This document shows positions 1 to 8,240 of a stretch of DNA of 64,000 nt, piece after piece; the first letter of the stretch is position 1, and each line of letters starts with the position of its first letter. The notes beneath the pieces were generated by a model. That model saw only the letters and a list, made by a program, of their open reading frames with translations, searched no databases and was not told the DNA's origin. Position numbers and translations under genes: made by a program. The DNA lies in contig JAEEIK010000133.1 of NCBI GenBank assembly GCA_016281335.1, positions 1-64,000 of the forward strand, read 5' to 3'. This DNA comes from Lachnospiraceae bacterium. GTDB lineage: Bacteria > Bacillota > Clostridia > Lachnospirales > Lachnospiraceae.

Positions 1-2
1 AA

Positions 3-539
3 ATGTATGATTCCGTAAGCATGAATGTGGATGTACGAAGCGAATACAGGATAAAAAGGCTTGATAACGGGCTTGGCGGAATGATATTCGAAGAAGTTCC
101 GGTTACCCCCTATGTTAAAGATCTGAGCGTATATGAGCGCGCTACGGAATATGAGAAAGAATTTGATATCACATACTGGAGTTTTTATATGGCCTTTGAT
201 GATGAAAAGCCGGTAGGAGCGTTAACGGTAGCTGCACGTACGGATAAACTGTATATGCTTGCAGGACGTGAGGATGCCTGCGTTCTATGGGATATCCGTG
301 TGGCGGATGCATATAAGCATCAGGGCATAGGGCAGAAAATGCTTGATCTTGCAATTAAGGATGCCAAGGCAGCCGGCTATAAACAGATGATCATCGAATG
401 TCAGAACAATAATGTTCCGGCATGTAAGTTTTATCATAAGCAGGGGGCACTGTTGTCGAAACTCGATATGTATGCTTATTATGATGAGCCGGATTGCAGG
501 AACGAAGTACAGTTTATCTGGTATCTTGATCTTAACTGA
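3..539 (+). CDS. GNAT acetyltransferase, streptothricin acetyltransferase (SatA)-like
   Basis: The reading frame is open to the left edge of the window, so the true start may lie upstream and the gene may be partial; 178 residues are visible. The C-terminal half is a GNAT acetyl-CoA fold: the pyrophosphate-binding loop HQGIG is at residues 106-110 and is followed by an amphipathic helix, a strand ending in ECQNNN (133-137) and the CKFYHKQG helix. This QNNNV..CKFY arrangement is typical of streptothricin acetyltransferases, which N-acetylate the beta-lysine of the antibiotic. The substrate here is inferred only from that resemblance. Two tandem palindromic repeats begin two bases after the stop codon. 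Confidence 0.75.
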   Translation: MYDSVSMNVDVRSEYRIKRLDNGLGGMIFEEVPVTPYVKDLSVYERATEYEKEFDITYWSFYMAFDDEKPVGALTVAARTDKLYMLAGREDACVLWDIRVADAYKHQGIGQKMLDLAIKDAKAAGYKQMIIECQNNNVPACKFYHKQGALLSKLDMYAYYDEPDCRNEVQFIWYLDLN

Positions 540-541
540 AA

Positions 542-569
542 CCGATCAGGGGGACGGTTCTCTGATCGG
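542..569 (+). repeat. REP-like palindrome copy 1 (+)
   Basis: This is the most perfect copy: an 8-base arm CCGATCAG, a 12-base core GGGGACGGTTCT, and the exact complementary arm CTGATCGG. It starts two bases after the stop of the upstream GNAT gene and is followed by AAAATAACA and a second copy. Confidence 0.9.
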
Positions 570-577
570 AAAATAAC

Positions 578-603
578 AATCAGGGGGACGGTTCTCTGAT
601 CGG
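578..603 (+). repeat. REP-like palindrome copy 2 (+)
   Basis: Tandem second copy in the same orientation with the same core GGGGACGGTTCT, arms ATCAG/CTGAT and the same flank (AAAATAACA). It ends about ten bases before the GGAGGAG ribosome-binding site of the next gene, so the two copies make up nearly the whole intergenic gap. Confidence 0.9.
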
Positions 604-622
604 AAAATAACACGGAGGAGAA

Positions 623-1192
623 ATGGCAGATATATATTTTATTTCAGGGCCCTGTGGCTGCGGTAAAACAACACTCACGGACGAACTGGCAAAGTATATG
701 GTAAAGGTTGAGAAAAAAAGGCAGGTCTATGTGATCCATGGCGATGATTTCCATCAGGGCTTTGTGCTGCGTTTGTATGAAGAAGGGCCTTTCTGGGAAG
801 ACGGACAGGCGGCAGACAGGATAGAATGGCAGGAGATACTTAAGTTTAACTGGGAATGCATCATTGACATAGCGGCTAAGGTATTAAAACGGGAAATGGA
901 CGTTTTGATCGATTACATAGTTGAAGATGAGATGCCGCTTCTGAAAACATTGTCTGAAGAGTATCATGCCGGACTTCACTATCTGGTACTTACTGCAGCT
1001 GAAGATGAGATAAGAAAACGTATCGAAATGCGCGGTGATACGGAAATGGTTGAACGGGCATTATTCCTGAAGGAAAAGCTGGAGAATGCTGCAGAAAATC
1101 AGGGACACATCTATGATAATACCGGAAAGAGCATAGAAATTGAAACCGAAGAAATAGCAGCATTGATAAAGAAGGGATCGTTGATCTGTTAG
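623..1192 (+). CDS. P-loop kinase-like NTPase (AAA_33 type)
   Basis: 189 residues. The N-terminus carries a Walker A motif, GPCGCGKTT, at residues 9-17, followed by a hydrophobic strand ending in HGDDFH (39-44), which resembles the substrate-binding region of small nucleoside or antibiotic kinases. A basic lid-like segment, RKRIEMRGD, lies near residues 130-140. The overall size and layout fit the zeta-toxin/adenylate-kinase-like phosphotransferases. GGAGGAG three bases from the ATG sets the start. It is the first of three consecutive small P-loop kinases, and the substrate is unknown. Confidence 0.7.
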   Translation: MADIYFISGPCGCGKTTLTDELAKYMVKVEKKRQVYVIHGDDFHQGFVLRLYEEGPFWEDGQAADRIEWQEILKFNWECIIDIAAKVLKREMDVLIDYIVEDEMPLLKTLSEEYHAGLHYLVLTAAEDEIRKRIEMRGDTEMVERALFLKEKLENAAENQGHIYDNTGKSIEIETEEIAALIKKGSLIC

Positions 1193-1208
1193 AAGGAGAG
1201 TTAAGAAA

Positions 1209-1721
1209 ATGGAAAAAGGAAAGATAATATTTTTAAACGGTGTTACCAGTTCTGGTAAAACATCGATAGTTGAGGCACTGCAGGCGCGCAGGGATGTGTT
1301 CTTCTATGTGGTTGCCAATGACCTGTTTCAGGAAATGGTTGGTGAACAGTATCTGGAGGAGAATTACTGGAAGTATCTTTCGGAAGTGATCATCATGATG
1401 TATCACACTGCAAAGCTTTATTCCGATATGGGTAAGAATGTTCTGATCGACGGAATACTTGTAGAGCGTGATGAGATCAAACCGCATTATCAGAAGCTTA
1501 AAGAGATATTAAAAGACAGCCCGCTTGATATTGTAGAAGCGTATTGTCCGTTAGAGATCTGCAGGCAGAGAAACATCGAGCGCGGAGACAGATATGAAAG
1601 CCAGTCTGATGAACAGGCGGAACTGATGAGTAAGGATATCGATTACAGTCTGCGCGTGGATACCAGTAAGTTAACTGCGGAAGAATGTGCGGAAGAGATC
1701 ATACGGAAGTTGTTTATGTGA
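1209..1721 (+). CDS. Chloramphenicol phosphotransferase-like P-loop kinase
   Basis: 170 residues. Walker A is NGVTSSGKTS (10-19), preceded by KIIFLN, matching the NG..S(S/A)GK(S/T) pattern of chloramphenicol 3-O-phosphotransferase (CPT). An internal strand, GKNVLIDGILVE, and the basic pair RQRNIERGDR (about 118-127) resemble the CPT lid. Known CPT uses ATP to phosphorylate the antibiotic's 3-hydroxyl. That activity is only inferred here, because CPT-like folds also phosphorylate other small molecules. The ribosome-binding site GAAGGAGAG is well placed, and the gap to the previous gene is 16 bases, suggesting one operon. Confidence 0.72.
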   Translation: MEKGKIIFLNGVTSSGKTSIVEALQARRDVFFYVVANDLFQEMVGEQYLEENYWKYLSEVIIMMYHTAKLYSDMGKNVLIDGILVERDEIKPHYQKLKEILKDSPLDIVEAYCPLEICRQRNIERGDRYESQSDEQAELMSKDIDYSLRVDTSKLTAEECAEEIIRKLFM

Positions 1722-1759
1722 AATGATGATGCAGCTGCAGGCCTATATGGTGGATGATC

Positions 1760-2248
1760 ATGAAAATAATAATAATTAACGGCCCGATGGGGATCGGAAA
1801 AACAACAGCAGGTAACTTTATCGCAGACAGGCATCCCGGAACCGCATTTATAGACGGGGACTGGTGCATGGATATCCATCCTTTTGTGGGAAACAGGGAA
1901 ACAAAGGAAATGGCTGTTGATAACATTCTGCATATGATACGTAATTACCGGGAATGTTCGGAATGCGGGATGATCGTGCTCGCCTGGCTGATGGATGATG
2001 CATGGGTATATGAAAAGCTGACTGCAGGGATCAGGGAGTCAGGGCTTGAGATAAGGAGTGTTACCCTTGTCTGCGGTGAAGAACAATTGAGAAAACAGTG
2101 GATGGCAGATAAGAACTGTCCGTGGCGAACCGGGGAATGGCTGGAGGCGGCGCTTAAGTCGCTGGATCATTTCTCGCAGGCGGATAACTGTATCAATACG
2201 AGCGGGCTATCCGTGGAAGAGGTCGCGGACCTGATTGAAGGAGAATGA
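1760..2248 (+). CDS. Small P-loop kinase-like NTPase
   Basis: About 162 residues. Walker A is GPMGIGKTT at residues 8-16, followed by FIDGDWCMDIHPF, a nucleoside-kinase-like acceptor segment. No function can be assigned beyond a probable small-molecule or nucleotide kinase. Start choice: the ATG at 1760 sits six bases after GGTGG, and an in-frame ATG six bases earlier is also possible. It lies 38 bases after the CPT-like gene and ends six bases before the next GNAT gene. Confidence 0.65.
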   Translation: MKIIIINGPMGIGKTTAGNFIADRHPGTAFIDGDWCMDIHPFVGNRETKEMAVDNILHMIRNYRECSECGMIVLAWLMDDAWVYEKLTAGIRESGLEIRSVTLVCGEEQLRKQWMADKNCPWRTGEWLEAALKSLDHFSQADNCINTSGLSVEEVADLIEGE

Positions 2249-2254
2249 AAGAAA

Positions 2255-2788
2255 ATGGTATATTACAAAGACGATGAACTGATCATACGCTCTATGGAAG
2301 AGGCGGATGATAAGGAATTTTATGACGCGCTTACTGCGCAGGGATGGCACCCGCAGCCAGGTGCCTGGATGAAAAGAATGAAGGACGAGGCTGAAGGCAA
2401 GTGCATTACACTGCCAGCCGTGTATCAGGAACAGGCGGCAGGCTATGTGTATCTCTATAAGACGGTCAATGAAGGGCCGTTTAGGGGAAAAGGCTGGCCG
2501 ATGATCGTTGATTTCAATGTCCTGAAAAAGTTTCAGAGGAAGGGTATAGGCAACAGGCTTATGGATGCGGCAGAGAGGCTGGCGGTCGTGTATGCGGATA
2601 CGGTCTGTCTGGGAGTCGGAGTATGTGACAGCTATGGCAGTGCACAGAGGATGTACGTAAAACGCGAATACATCCCCGATGGATCGGGAGTATGGTATCA
2701 GGATAAACAATGCGTGCAATATGAGACGGTCTGCACGGTTGATGATGATCTGATAATGTATCTGTATAAAAAACTGAAGGATGATTAA
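2255..2788 (+). CDS. GNAT-family N-acetyltransferase
   Basis: 177 residues. The acetyl-CoA loop is QRKGIGNRLM near residues 90-99, after the strand MIVDFNVL and followed by a helix. The C-terminal part, YGSAQRMYVKREY, is a standard GNAT motif B region. The substrate is unknown. The ribosome-binding site GGAG lies in the last codons of the preceding kinase gene, so the two are probably translated from one message. The C-terminal tail extends about 25 residues past the usual fold end. Confidence 0.75.
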   Translation: MVYYKDDELIIRSMEEADDKEFYDALTAQGWHPQPGAWMKRMKDEAEGKCITLPAVYQEQAAGYVYLYKTVNEGPFRGKGWPMIVDFNVLKKFQRKGIGNRLMDAAERLAVVYADTVCLGVGVCDSYGSAQRMYVKREYIPDGSGVWYQDKQCVQYETVCTVDDDLIMYLYKKLKDD

Positions 2789-2801
2789 GGAGGATAATTT
2801 T

Positions 2802-3251
2802 ATGGAGTATCAATTTAAAACTCTCCGGGAGATACCGGAAAAGAAGGATATGGCGGCACAGTGGTTTCATGAAAAGTGGGGTGTGCCCCAAGAAGCCTAT
2901 CTCGAATGTATGGAAGCCTATCTTGGCAAAGAAACGGAATACGGCTGGTACGTCTGTTTTGACGGCGATAAGATAATCGGCGGATTGGGAGTGATCGATA
3001 ACGATTTTCATGACCGAAAGGATCTGGCACCGAATGTCTGCGCCGTATTCGTTGATGAAGAATACAGAAAACAGGGAATCGCGGGAAAGCTGCTGGATCT
3101 GGCAGTGGAAGATCAGCGTGCACATGGTATTTCACCTTTATATCTGGTAACTGACCACACCGGCTTTTATGAGCGCTATGGCTGGGAATTCTTCTGCATG
3201 GCTCAAGGGGACGATGAACCTGAACCCACAAGATTATATATACACAAATGA
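2802..3251 (+). CDS. GNAT-family N-acetyltransferase
   Basis: 149 residues from the ATG at 2802, which is chosen because TAAGGAGGA lies eight bases upstream. An earlier in-frame ATG would put that ribosome-binding site inside the coding region. The strand NVCAVFVDEEYR followed by KQGIAGKLLD is a clear GNAT motif A, and FYERYGWEF near residue 125 is motif B. Its last codons overlap the start of the small lipoprotein gene by four bases, indicating translational coupling. Confidence 0.78.
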   Translation: MEYQFKTLREIPEKKDMAAQWFHEKWGVPQEAYLECMEAYLGKETEYGWYVCFDGDKIIGGLGVIDNDFHDRKDLAPNVCAVFVDEEYRKQGIAGKLLDLAVEDQRAHGISPLYLVTDHTGFYERYGWEFFCMAQGDDEPEPTRLYIHK

Positions 3252-3556
3252 AAAGAATTATACCATTTATCCTGATACTGTGTTTTATGCTTTCGGCCTG
3301 CGGCTCTCAGGAGGTTATCGGCAGCGTATACGGATCCGAACATGAGTATACATCGATCGGAGAAGATACATATACGTTGTGCGATAATCCGGGAGTCAGT
3401 ATTGCATGGGATAAAGATGAACTCTTAGGTATCGTCGAGTTTGAGAATGCTGATACGGATCCGATGAAGGTATACAGCATTAAAGGCTATGATGATAAAG
3501 ATTACATCTATACCATATGGGTATATGACGGGGCATTTTATAAAAAGGATAAATGA
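3248..3556 (+). CDS. Small predicted lipoprotein, unknown function
   Basis: 102 residues. The N-terminus has two basic residues, a hydrophobic stretch and the lipobox LSAC (residues 15-18), so it should be exported and lipid-anchored on the outer face of the membrane. The mature part is short, acidic and ends in lysines. No domain is recognised. It overlaps the upstream GNAT stop codon by four bases and is directly followed by a methyltransferase gene. It is the only clearly exported product in this part of the array. Confidence 0.7.
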   Translation: MKRIIPFILILCFMLSACGSQEVIGSVYGSEHEYTSIGEDTYTLCDNPGVSIAWDKDELLGIVEFENADTDPMKVYSIKGYDDKDYIYTIWVYDGAFYKKDK

Positions 3557-3571
3557 GTGAAAGGAATAACG

Positions 3572-4507
3572 ATGGAATACAGTACTAAAATATCTGAAAG
3601 GATGTGGAATCTGCCTGACAAAGGAGAATTGGAAGCAGAAAGAGAGCAGACTTTCATCGATGATATCGTGCAGAAGTCGCATATAGAGAAGGAACTCCTG
3701 AGCAGTCTGGATGGCATTGAAACTGTCTTTGACGGCGGAGGCGGCTGCGGCAGGTTTTCAATCCTGCTGGCTAAACAGGGATGTAAAGTCACTCACTTTG
3801 ATATATCCAGGCCGATGATAGATAAGGCAAAAGAGCTGGCTGAGAAAGCAGGTGTTCTTGACAGGATGACTTTTGTAAAAGGAGCGTTGGAGGATCTTTC
3901 CGCATATGAGGACGGGACGTTTGATCTGGTGATGTCTTTTGATGCGCCGATATCCTATACATATCCGAAGCAGGAAAAAACCATAAAGGAACTGGTGAGG
4001 ATAGCAAAGAAACGTATCATCATAAGCGTATCAAGCAGGCTGGGGTCATTGCCTTATCTTGCAAATCCTCTTCAGAAAAATCAGTTTATCCTGGATCCCG
4101 AGTGCGACAATGACTGGGTAAAGTGGTGCCTGGAAAGCAGGGATCGGATGATTGAAAGTTTCAGCTTTGACAAACAGAAGCTGACGGATACTTATGAGAA
4201 CGGATTGATGTGTGATATTGAAGAGACCACAAAGGCTTATGATAACGGTGAGGCGCCCTGGTGTATCACCTATCACTTTATGCCGGATGAACTTAAAAGC
4301 ATACTGGAGGATTGCGGAGTAAGGAATATCAGCCTTGCGGGTCCGGGAGCTTTTGCAAGAACCATCCCAAATGAGATCCTTGTAAAGATAATGAAGGATC
4401 CGGAGCAAAGAGAGGACTTCCTTGAATTCTGCCACTTGTATGACAGCAATCCCTATGTATGCGGCATAGGCAAGGATAATCTGTTTGCTAAGGGAGAGCT
4501 TGCCTGA
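3572..4507 (+). CDS. SAM-dependent class I methyltransferase
   Basis: 311 residues from the ATG at 3572, with AAAGGA eight bases upstream. The SAM-binding motif I, FDGGGGCGRFS, is at residues 53-63, with VTHFDIS as motif II and FDLVMSFDAP as the motif IV region. The roughly 150-residue C-terminal extension is longer than in typical small-molecule methyltransferases and may form the substrate pocket. The acceptor is unknown. It sits 15 bases after the lipoprotein gene and 12 before the GNAT-APH fusion, in the same direction. Confidence 0.78.
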   Translation: MEYSTKISERMWNLPDKGELEAEREQTFIDDIVQKSHIEKELLSSLDGIETVFDGGGGCGRFSILLAKQGCKVTHFDISRPMIDKAKELAEKAGVLDRMTFVKGALEDLSAYEDGTFDLVMSFDAPISYTYPKQEKTIKELVRIAKKRIIISVSSRLGSLPYLANPLQKNQFILDPECDNDWVKWCLESRDRMIESFSFDKQKLTDTYENGLMCDIEETTKAYDNGEAPWCITYHFMPDELKSILEDCGVRNISLAGPGAFARTIPNEILVKIMKDPEQREDFLEFCHLYDSNPYVCGIGKDNLFAKGELA

Positions 4508-4519
4508 AGGTAATTAAAT

Positions 4520-5881
4520 ATGAACGAAGAAAAAAAGCAATTGGAGATGTGCTGGATCGTAACGGATGATCCGATAGAAATTGAGTTCCCTGCCGGGTAT
4601 ACTATGGAAAACTATGCAGGCGAACAGGATAAGCAGGCATGGTGTGAATGCTGCCGCGAAGGTATGCTGATGGATGAGAAAGCGGGAACACAGGCTTTTG
4701 ATGATTCGATGTCGGATGGGATAGTGGTCGATCTTTATAATGATGTTTTCTTCCTGAAGTATAAGGGTGAAGTGATCGGAACCGTTACAGCTTTTGTGAG
4801 AGAAGACGGTAACGGCGAACTTCATATGGTCAGCATACGTCCGGAATACAGAGGTAAGGGGCTTAGCAAGTATCTTAATGAAACCGGCAAGCTGAAACTT
4901 CAGTATGCCGGAGCAAAATGCATTTATCTTACTACAGATGAATTCCGCAGGGGAGCGATCAAGGGTTATCTTTCTGCAGGTTTCCTGCCGGTAGATAACG
5001 ATGCGGATATGCAGGACAGATGGGAACAGGTACTGGATGATCTTGGTATCGTTAAAACAGATATGCTTAAGGAAGATCTTAGTGGAAGAAATACCATATA
5101 TCGCATACCGGAATCCATCCGACAGCATATCGCTTATAAAACTTATCATATGGATAATGTAGGCTGTTCGGATTCACAGGTTCGGATATACGATGATCTC
5201 GTTCTGAAGATCGAGGAAGAAAGAACGGAACTTGCTGATATGGTATCACTTATGAAATGGCTGGAGGGAAAACTGCCCGTACCGAAAGTGATATATACGG
5301 AAGTGAGCGGAGGATACCGCTATCTGCTCATGAGTAAAGCTGAAGGGCTCATGGCCTGTGATCCCTATTATATGGAACGCCCCGATGAACTGTTACCGCT
5401 TCTTGCAGAAACTATCCGTATGCTTTGGCAGGTGGACATATCTGCATGTTCGAGAAAACGTACGCTTGATAATGTGCTGAAAGAAGCAAGATACCGCGTG
5501 GAAAATGATATGGTGGATGTTGATGATGCGGAGCCTGAGACCTACGGAGACGGAGGCTTCAGGGATCCTTATGAGCTGTTATCCTGGCTGGAAGCAAACA
5601 GGCCGGAAGAGGAGCTTGTATTCTCGCATGGAGATCTCTGTCTGCCGAATATATTTTTCAAGGATGGAAAGCTCAGCTGTCTCATAGATCTTGGAAATGC
5701 CGGAGTATGCGATAAATGGCAGGATCTGGCACTCTGCTACCGAAGCCTTAAACACAATGCTAACGGGAGTTACGGTAAGGTATATCCGGGGATAAATGAA
5801 GATGAACTTTTTAAATTACTTGGGATAGATCCTGATCAGGAGAAGCTGCGGTACTATATACTTCTTGATGAGTTGTTTTAA
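4520..5881 (+). CDS. Bifunctional GNAT acetyltransferase-aminoglycoside 3'-phosphotransferase-like protein
   Basis: 453 residues with two enzyme modules. Residues about 30-160 are a GNAT domain, with the loop RPEYRGKGLSKYL near 107-119. Residues about 190-453 are an APH(3')-type kinase: the catalytic-loop motif SHGDLCLPN with H370 and D372, then the metal-binding CLIDLGNAG (D390) and DKWQDLALC, which are strongly APH(3')-III-like. The architecture recalls the known AAC(6')-APH(2'') bifunctional aminoglycoside-modifying enzyme but with an APH(3')-like partner. The key kinase residues are intact. Actual aminoglycoside activity is an inference. The ribosome-binding site GAAGG is nine bases upstream of the ATG. 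Confidence 0.8.
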   Translation: MNEEKKQLEMCWIVTDDPIEIEFPAGYTMENYAGEQDKQAWCECCREGMLMDEKAGTQAFDDSMSDGIVVDLYNDVFFLKYKGEVIGTVTAFVREDGNGELHMVSIRPEYRGKGLSKYLNETGKLKLQYAGAKCIYLTTDEFRRGAIKGYLSAGFLPVDNDADMQDRWEQVLDDLGIVKTDMLKEDLSGRNTIYRIPESIRQHIAYKTYHMDNVGCSDSQVRIYDDLVLKIEEERTELADMVSLMKWLEGKLPVPKVIYTEVSGGYRYLLMSKAEGLMACDPYYMERPDELLPLLAETIRMLWQVDISACSRKRTLDNVLKEARYRVENDMVDVDDAEPETYGDGGFRDPYELLSWLEANRPEEELVFSHGDLCLPNIFFKDGKLSCLIDLGNAGVCDKWQDLALCYRSLKHNANGSYGKVYPGINEDELFKLLGIDPDQEKLRYYILLDELF

Positions 5882-5932
5882 AGGAAATGCCCTGCGGGGA
5901 TGTTATTATAGTCGGAAGGAGACTGCTGTAAC

Positions 5933-6424
5933 ATGATAAGCTTAAAAGCGATCACAAGAGAAAATATTGATGAAGTGCTTGCGTTGCGCGTACGCGGTGA
6001 TCAGAAGGGCTTTGTGATCTCAACGGCAGACTCGCTCGCAAAAGCCTATGTATATCCGGATACGGCGTATCCTTTTGCGGTGTATGATGAAGCTGTGTTG
6101 GTAGGTTTTATCATGATGGGATATTATGAGCTGAAGAAGTATTATACACTTTGGGAATTTCTTATCGATCAAAGGTATCAGAACAAGGGTTATGGCAGGC
6201 AGGCGCTTAAGCTTGGAATGCAGTATGTGTGGGAAAGATTCGGAGCTGTTGATATATATACAGGGGTAGCACCCGGAAACAAAGCGGCAAAGCATTTATA
6301 TGAATCCGCAGGGTTTAAAGATACCGGACTTATTGAGTGCGGAATGGAAGAGATGAGATGTAGCTCAGAATACAGCAGGGATCAGAGCGGCGCGCCCGGT
6401 ATCAGAATGATAGGAGAAGGATGA
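5933..6424 (+). CDS. GNAT acetyltransferase, BltD-like (polyamine acetyltransferase-like)
   Basis: 163 residues. The pattern MISLKAITRENIDEV, then LWEFLIDQRYQNKGYGRQAL and the C-terminal GNKAAKHLYESAGF, matches the spermine/spermidine acetyltransferase BltD subgroup. The polyamine substrate is inferred from the subgroup. GGAAGGAGA lies about ten bases before the ATG. A short gap of 51 bases precedes it with no clear terminator. The stop codon overlaps the start of the next gene. Confidence 0.72.
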   Translation: MISLKAITRENIDEVLALRVRGDQKGFVISTADSLAKAYVYPDTAYPFAVYDEAVLVGFIMMGYYELKKYYTLWEFLIDQRYQNKGYGRQALKLGMQYVWERFGAVDIYTGVAPGNKAAKHLYESAGFKDTGLIECGMEEMRCSSEYSRDQSGAPGIRMIGEG

Positions 6425-7539
6425 TGAATACGGCAGGAACCAAAAGAATTGAAACAGAACGTTTGATACTGCGCAGATACGTGGTTGAGGATGCAGAGGA
6501 TATGTACAAGAACTGGGCGTCAGATCCGGAGGTAACTGCATTTCTGTCCTGGCCCACACATGCAGATGTATCGGTGACAAAAGGGATACTGGAAAATTGG
6601 GTGTCACATTATGATGAGGGAAGAACCTATAACTGGGGTATAACACTTAAGGGCAATGATCATGTGATCGGAAATATTGCTGTTGTTGAGCGAAGTGAAA
6701 GGACCTGTTCCTATGAACTGGGCTATTGCCTTGGCAGGGGATACTGGGGGCGTGGGATCATGCCGGAAGCACTGCGGGCTGTGATACAGTATCTTTTTGC
6801 AGAGGAGAAAGATCTGAACCGCGTTTATGCAAGCCATGATCTGCGCAATAAAAAATCAGGACGTGTAATGGAAAAAGCCGGGATGCATTATGACGGAAGC
6901 CTGCGTGCTTCGAAGAAGAATAATCACGGTTTCCATGATACAGCATATTATTCCATACTCCGCAGTGATCTGGTTACGCATGAGCAATATGCAAAGCTCT
7001 TTGGCGAAATGCATCCGGGATTTTTCGAAAGGGATTATATTCAAAGAGTTTCAGAGGATGAGCCTGCTTCAGAGATGCTGCTCAGACTGCAGAGTTTTGA
7101 TGAGAAGATCTATGATAAGAAATTGCCGGATAATATCCGCTTCGGCTATTATGACGGTGAGTTGAAAATGCTGAAGGAAGCGGTCAATGCCGTGCTTCCG
7201 CACTGGGTTCCGTTTTTTGACGGGAATTCGCGGGTGTATTGCAGTTTCGAGAATGAAAAGATAGTCAGTTTCTGTATGATCGAGGATTTCGGCGAGCATA
7301 CGGTAAATGATATGTCATGGAAGATAGGCGGACCGGGCTGTGTAGGTACGCTTCCGGAGTATCGTGGCAGAGGGATAGGTCTTACGATGGTACGAAACGT
7401 CACAAAGATACTGCTGGACGAATTCTATGACTACAGTTATATACATTATACTTATGAAACGGACTGGTATTCAAAGCTCGGATATAAGACGTTTCTTAAA
7501 TGGAACTGCAGGGGCATAGTTGAGGAAAAGAATGAATAA
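6424..7539 (+). CDS. Tandem GNAT acetyltransferase (RimJ-like plus a second GNAT domain)
   Basis: About 371 residues holding two GNAT folds. The first (about 1-185) opens with IETERLILRRY, the signature of RimJ/RimL-type enzymes, and has RGYWGRGIMPEALRA as its acetyl-CoA loop. The second (about 215-371) has CVGTLPEYRGRGIGLTMVR as its loop and YSKLGYKTF as motif B. A start at 6424 places AGGAG seven bases upstream; the ATG three bases earlier is also possible. Whether both domains are active is unknown, but both loops look intact. Confidence 0.75.
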   Translation: MNTAGTKRIETERLILRRYVVEDAEDMYKNWASDPEVTAFLSWPTHADVSVTKGILENWVSHYDEGRTYNWGITLKGNDHVIGNIAVVERSERTCSYELGYCLGRGYWGRGIMPEALRAVIQYLFAEEKDLNRVYASHDLRNKKSGRVMEKAGMHYDGSLRASKKNNHGFHDTAYYSILRSDLVTHEQYAKLFGEMHPGFFERDYIQRVSEDEPASEMLLRLQSFDEKIYDKKLPDNIRFGYYDGELKMLKEAVNAVLPHWVPFFDGNSRVYCSFENEKIVSFCMIEDFGEHTVNDMSWKIGGPGCVGTLPEYRGRGIGLTMVRNVTKILLDEFYDYSYIHYTYETDWYSKLGYKTFLKWNCRGIVEEKNE

Positions 7540-8209
7540 ACTGGAAAAGATGGGAGAGTTCTTTAATGCCAGACTGGATGGTTATGAAGAACATCAGATG
7601 ACTACAATAGAATTTGCGGAGGAGTTTTATCCGTATACGGCTGAGTGCCTGCCGAGAATTTCGAAGTCATGCATTTTAGATCTGGGCTGCGGGACCGGAC
7701 TGGAACTGGATCATTATTTCAGGATCGTTCCCGATGCGAGAATTACAGGTGTCGACCTTGCAGAAGATATGCTGGGTGAGCTTGAAAAAAAACATGCTGA
7801 TAAGGATATAAGATTGATAAATGCTTCTTATTTTGAAGCACCGTTCGGGGAGGAATTGTATGATGCGGCAGTTTCAGTTGAATCACTCCACCATTTCACG
7901 AAAGAAGAGAAAATCCCTTTATATACTAAGCTGAATAAGGCTTTGAAAAACGGAGGGTATTTTATACTGACCGATTACTTTGCGCTTACGGACGAAGAGG
8001 AGAAACAAAAACGCAGTGAATTACTGGCTTTAAGAAAAGAGCAGGGATTGCCGGATGGAGTGTTTTATCACTATGATACTCCGCTTACTGTGGAACATGA
8101 GACAGAGGCTTTACATGAGGCGGGCTTTACTGCTGTTCGGGTAATTAAGAGCTGGGGAGTAACTCATACCATTAAAGCGATCAGATCAACCGGGGGGACG
8201 GTTCTCTGA
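7532..8209 (+). CDS. SAM-dependent methyltransferase with a repeat-derived C-terminus
   Basis: 225 residues. Motif I is LDLGCGTG (49-56), motif II is ITGVDLAEDM, and YDAAVSVESLHHF is motif IV, a standard class I small-molecule methyltransferase. The start is the ATG at 7532, with TGAGG six bases upstream and an overlap with the tandem GNAT stop. The final residues STGGTVL and the TGA stop are encoded inside a REP-like palindrome (8185-8212), so the original C-terminus has apparently been replaced or extended by the repeat. Confidence 0.78.
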   Translation: MNKLEKMGEFFNARLDGYEEHQMTTIEFAEEFYPYTAECLPRISKSCILDLGCGTGLELDHYFRIVPDARITGVDLAEDMLGELEKKHADKDIRLINASYFEAPFGEELYDAAVSVESLHHFTKEEKIPLYTKLNKALKNGGYFILTDYFALTDEEEKQKRSELLALRKEQGLPDGVFYHYDTPLTVEHETEALHEAGFTAVRVIKSWGVTHTIKAIRSTGGTVL

Positions 8210-8212
8210 TTG
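8185..8212 (+). repeat. REP-like palindrome copy 3 (+), overlapping a gene's 3' end
   Basis: The core GGGGACGGTTCT is flanked by ATCAACC and CTGATTGG. The stop codon TGA of the methyltransferase gene lies in the right arm, so the repeat supplies the last seven codons and the stop. Confidence 0.88.
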
Positions 8213-8240
8213 GCCAGGGCCACTGAGCGAAAGGAGTCTT

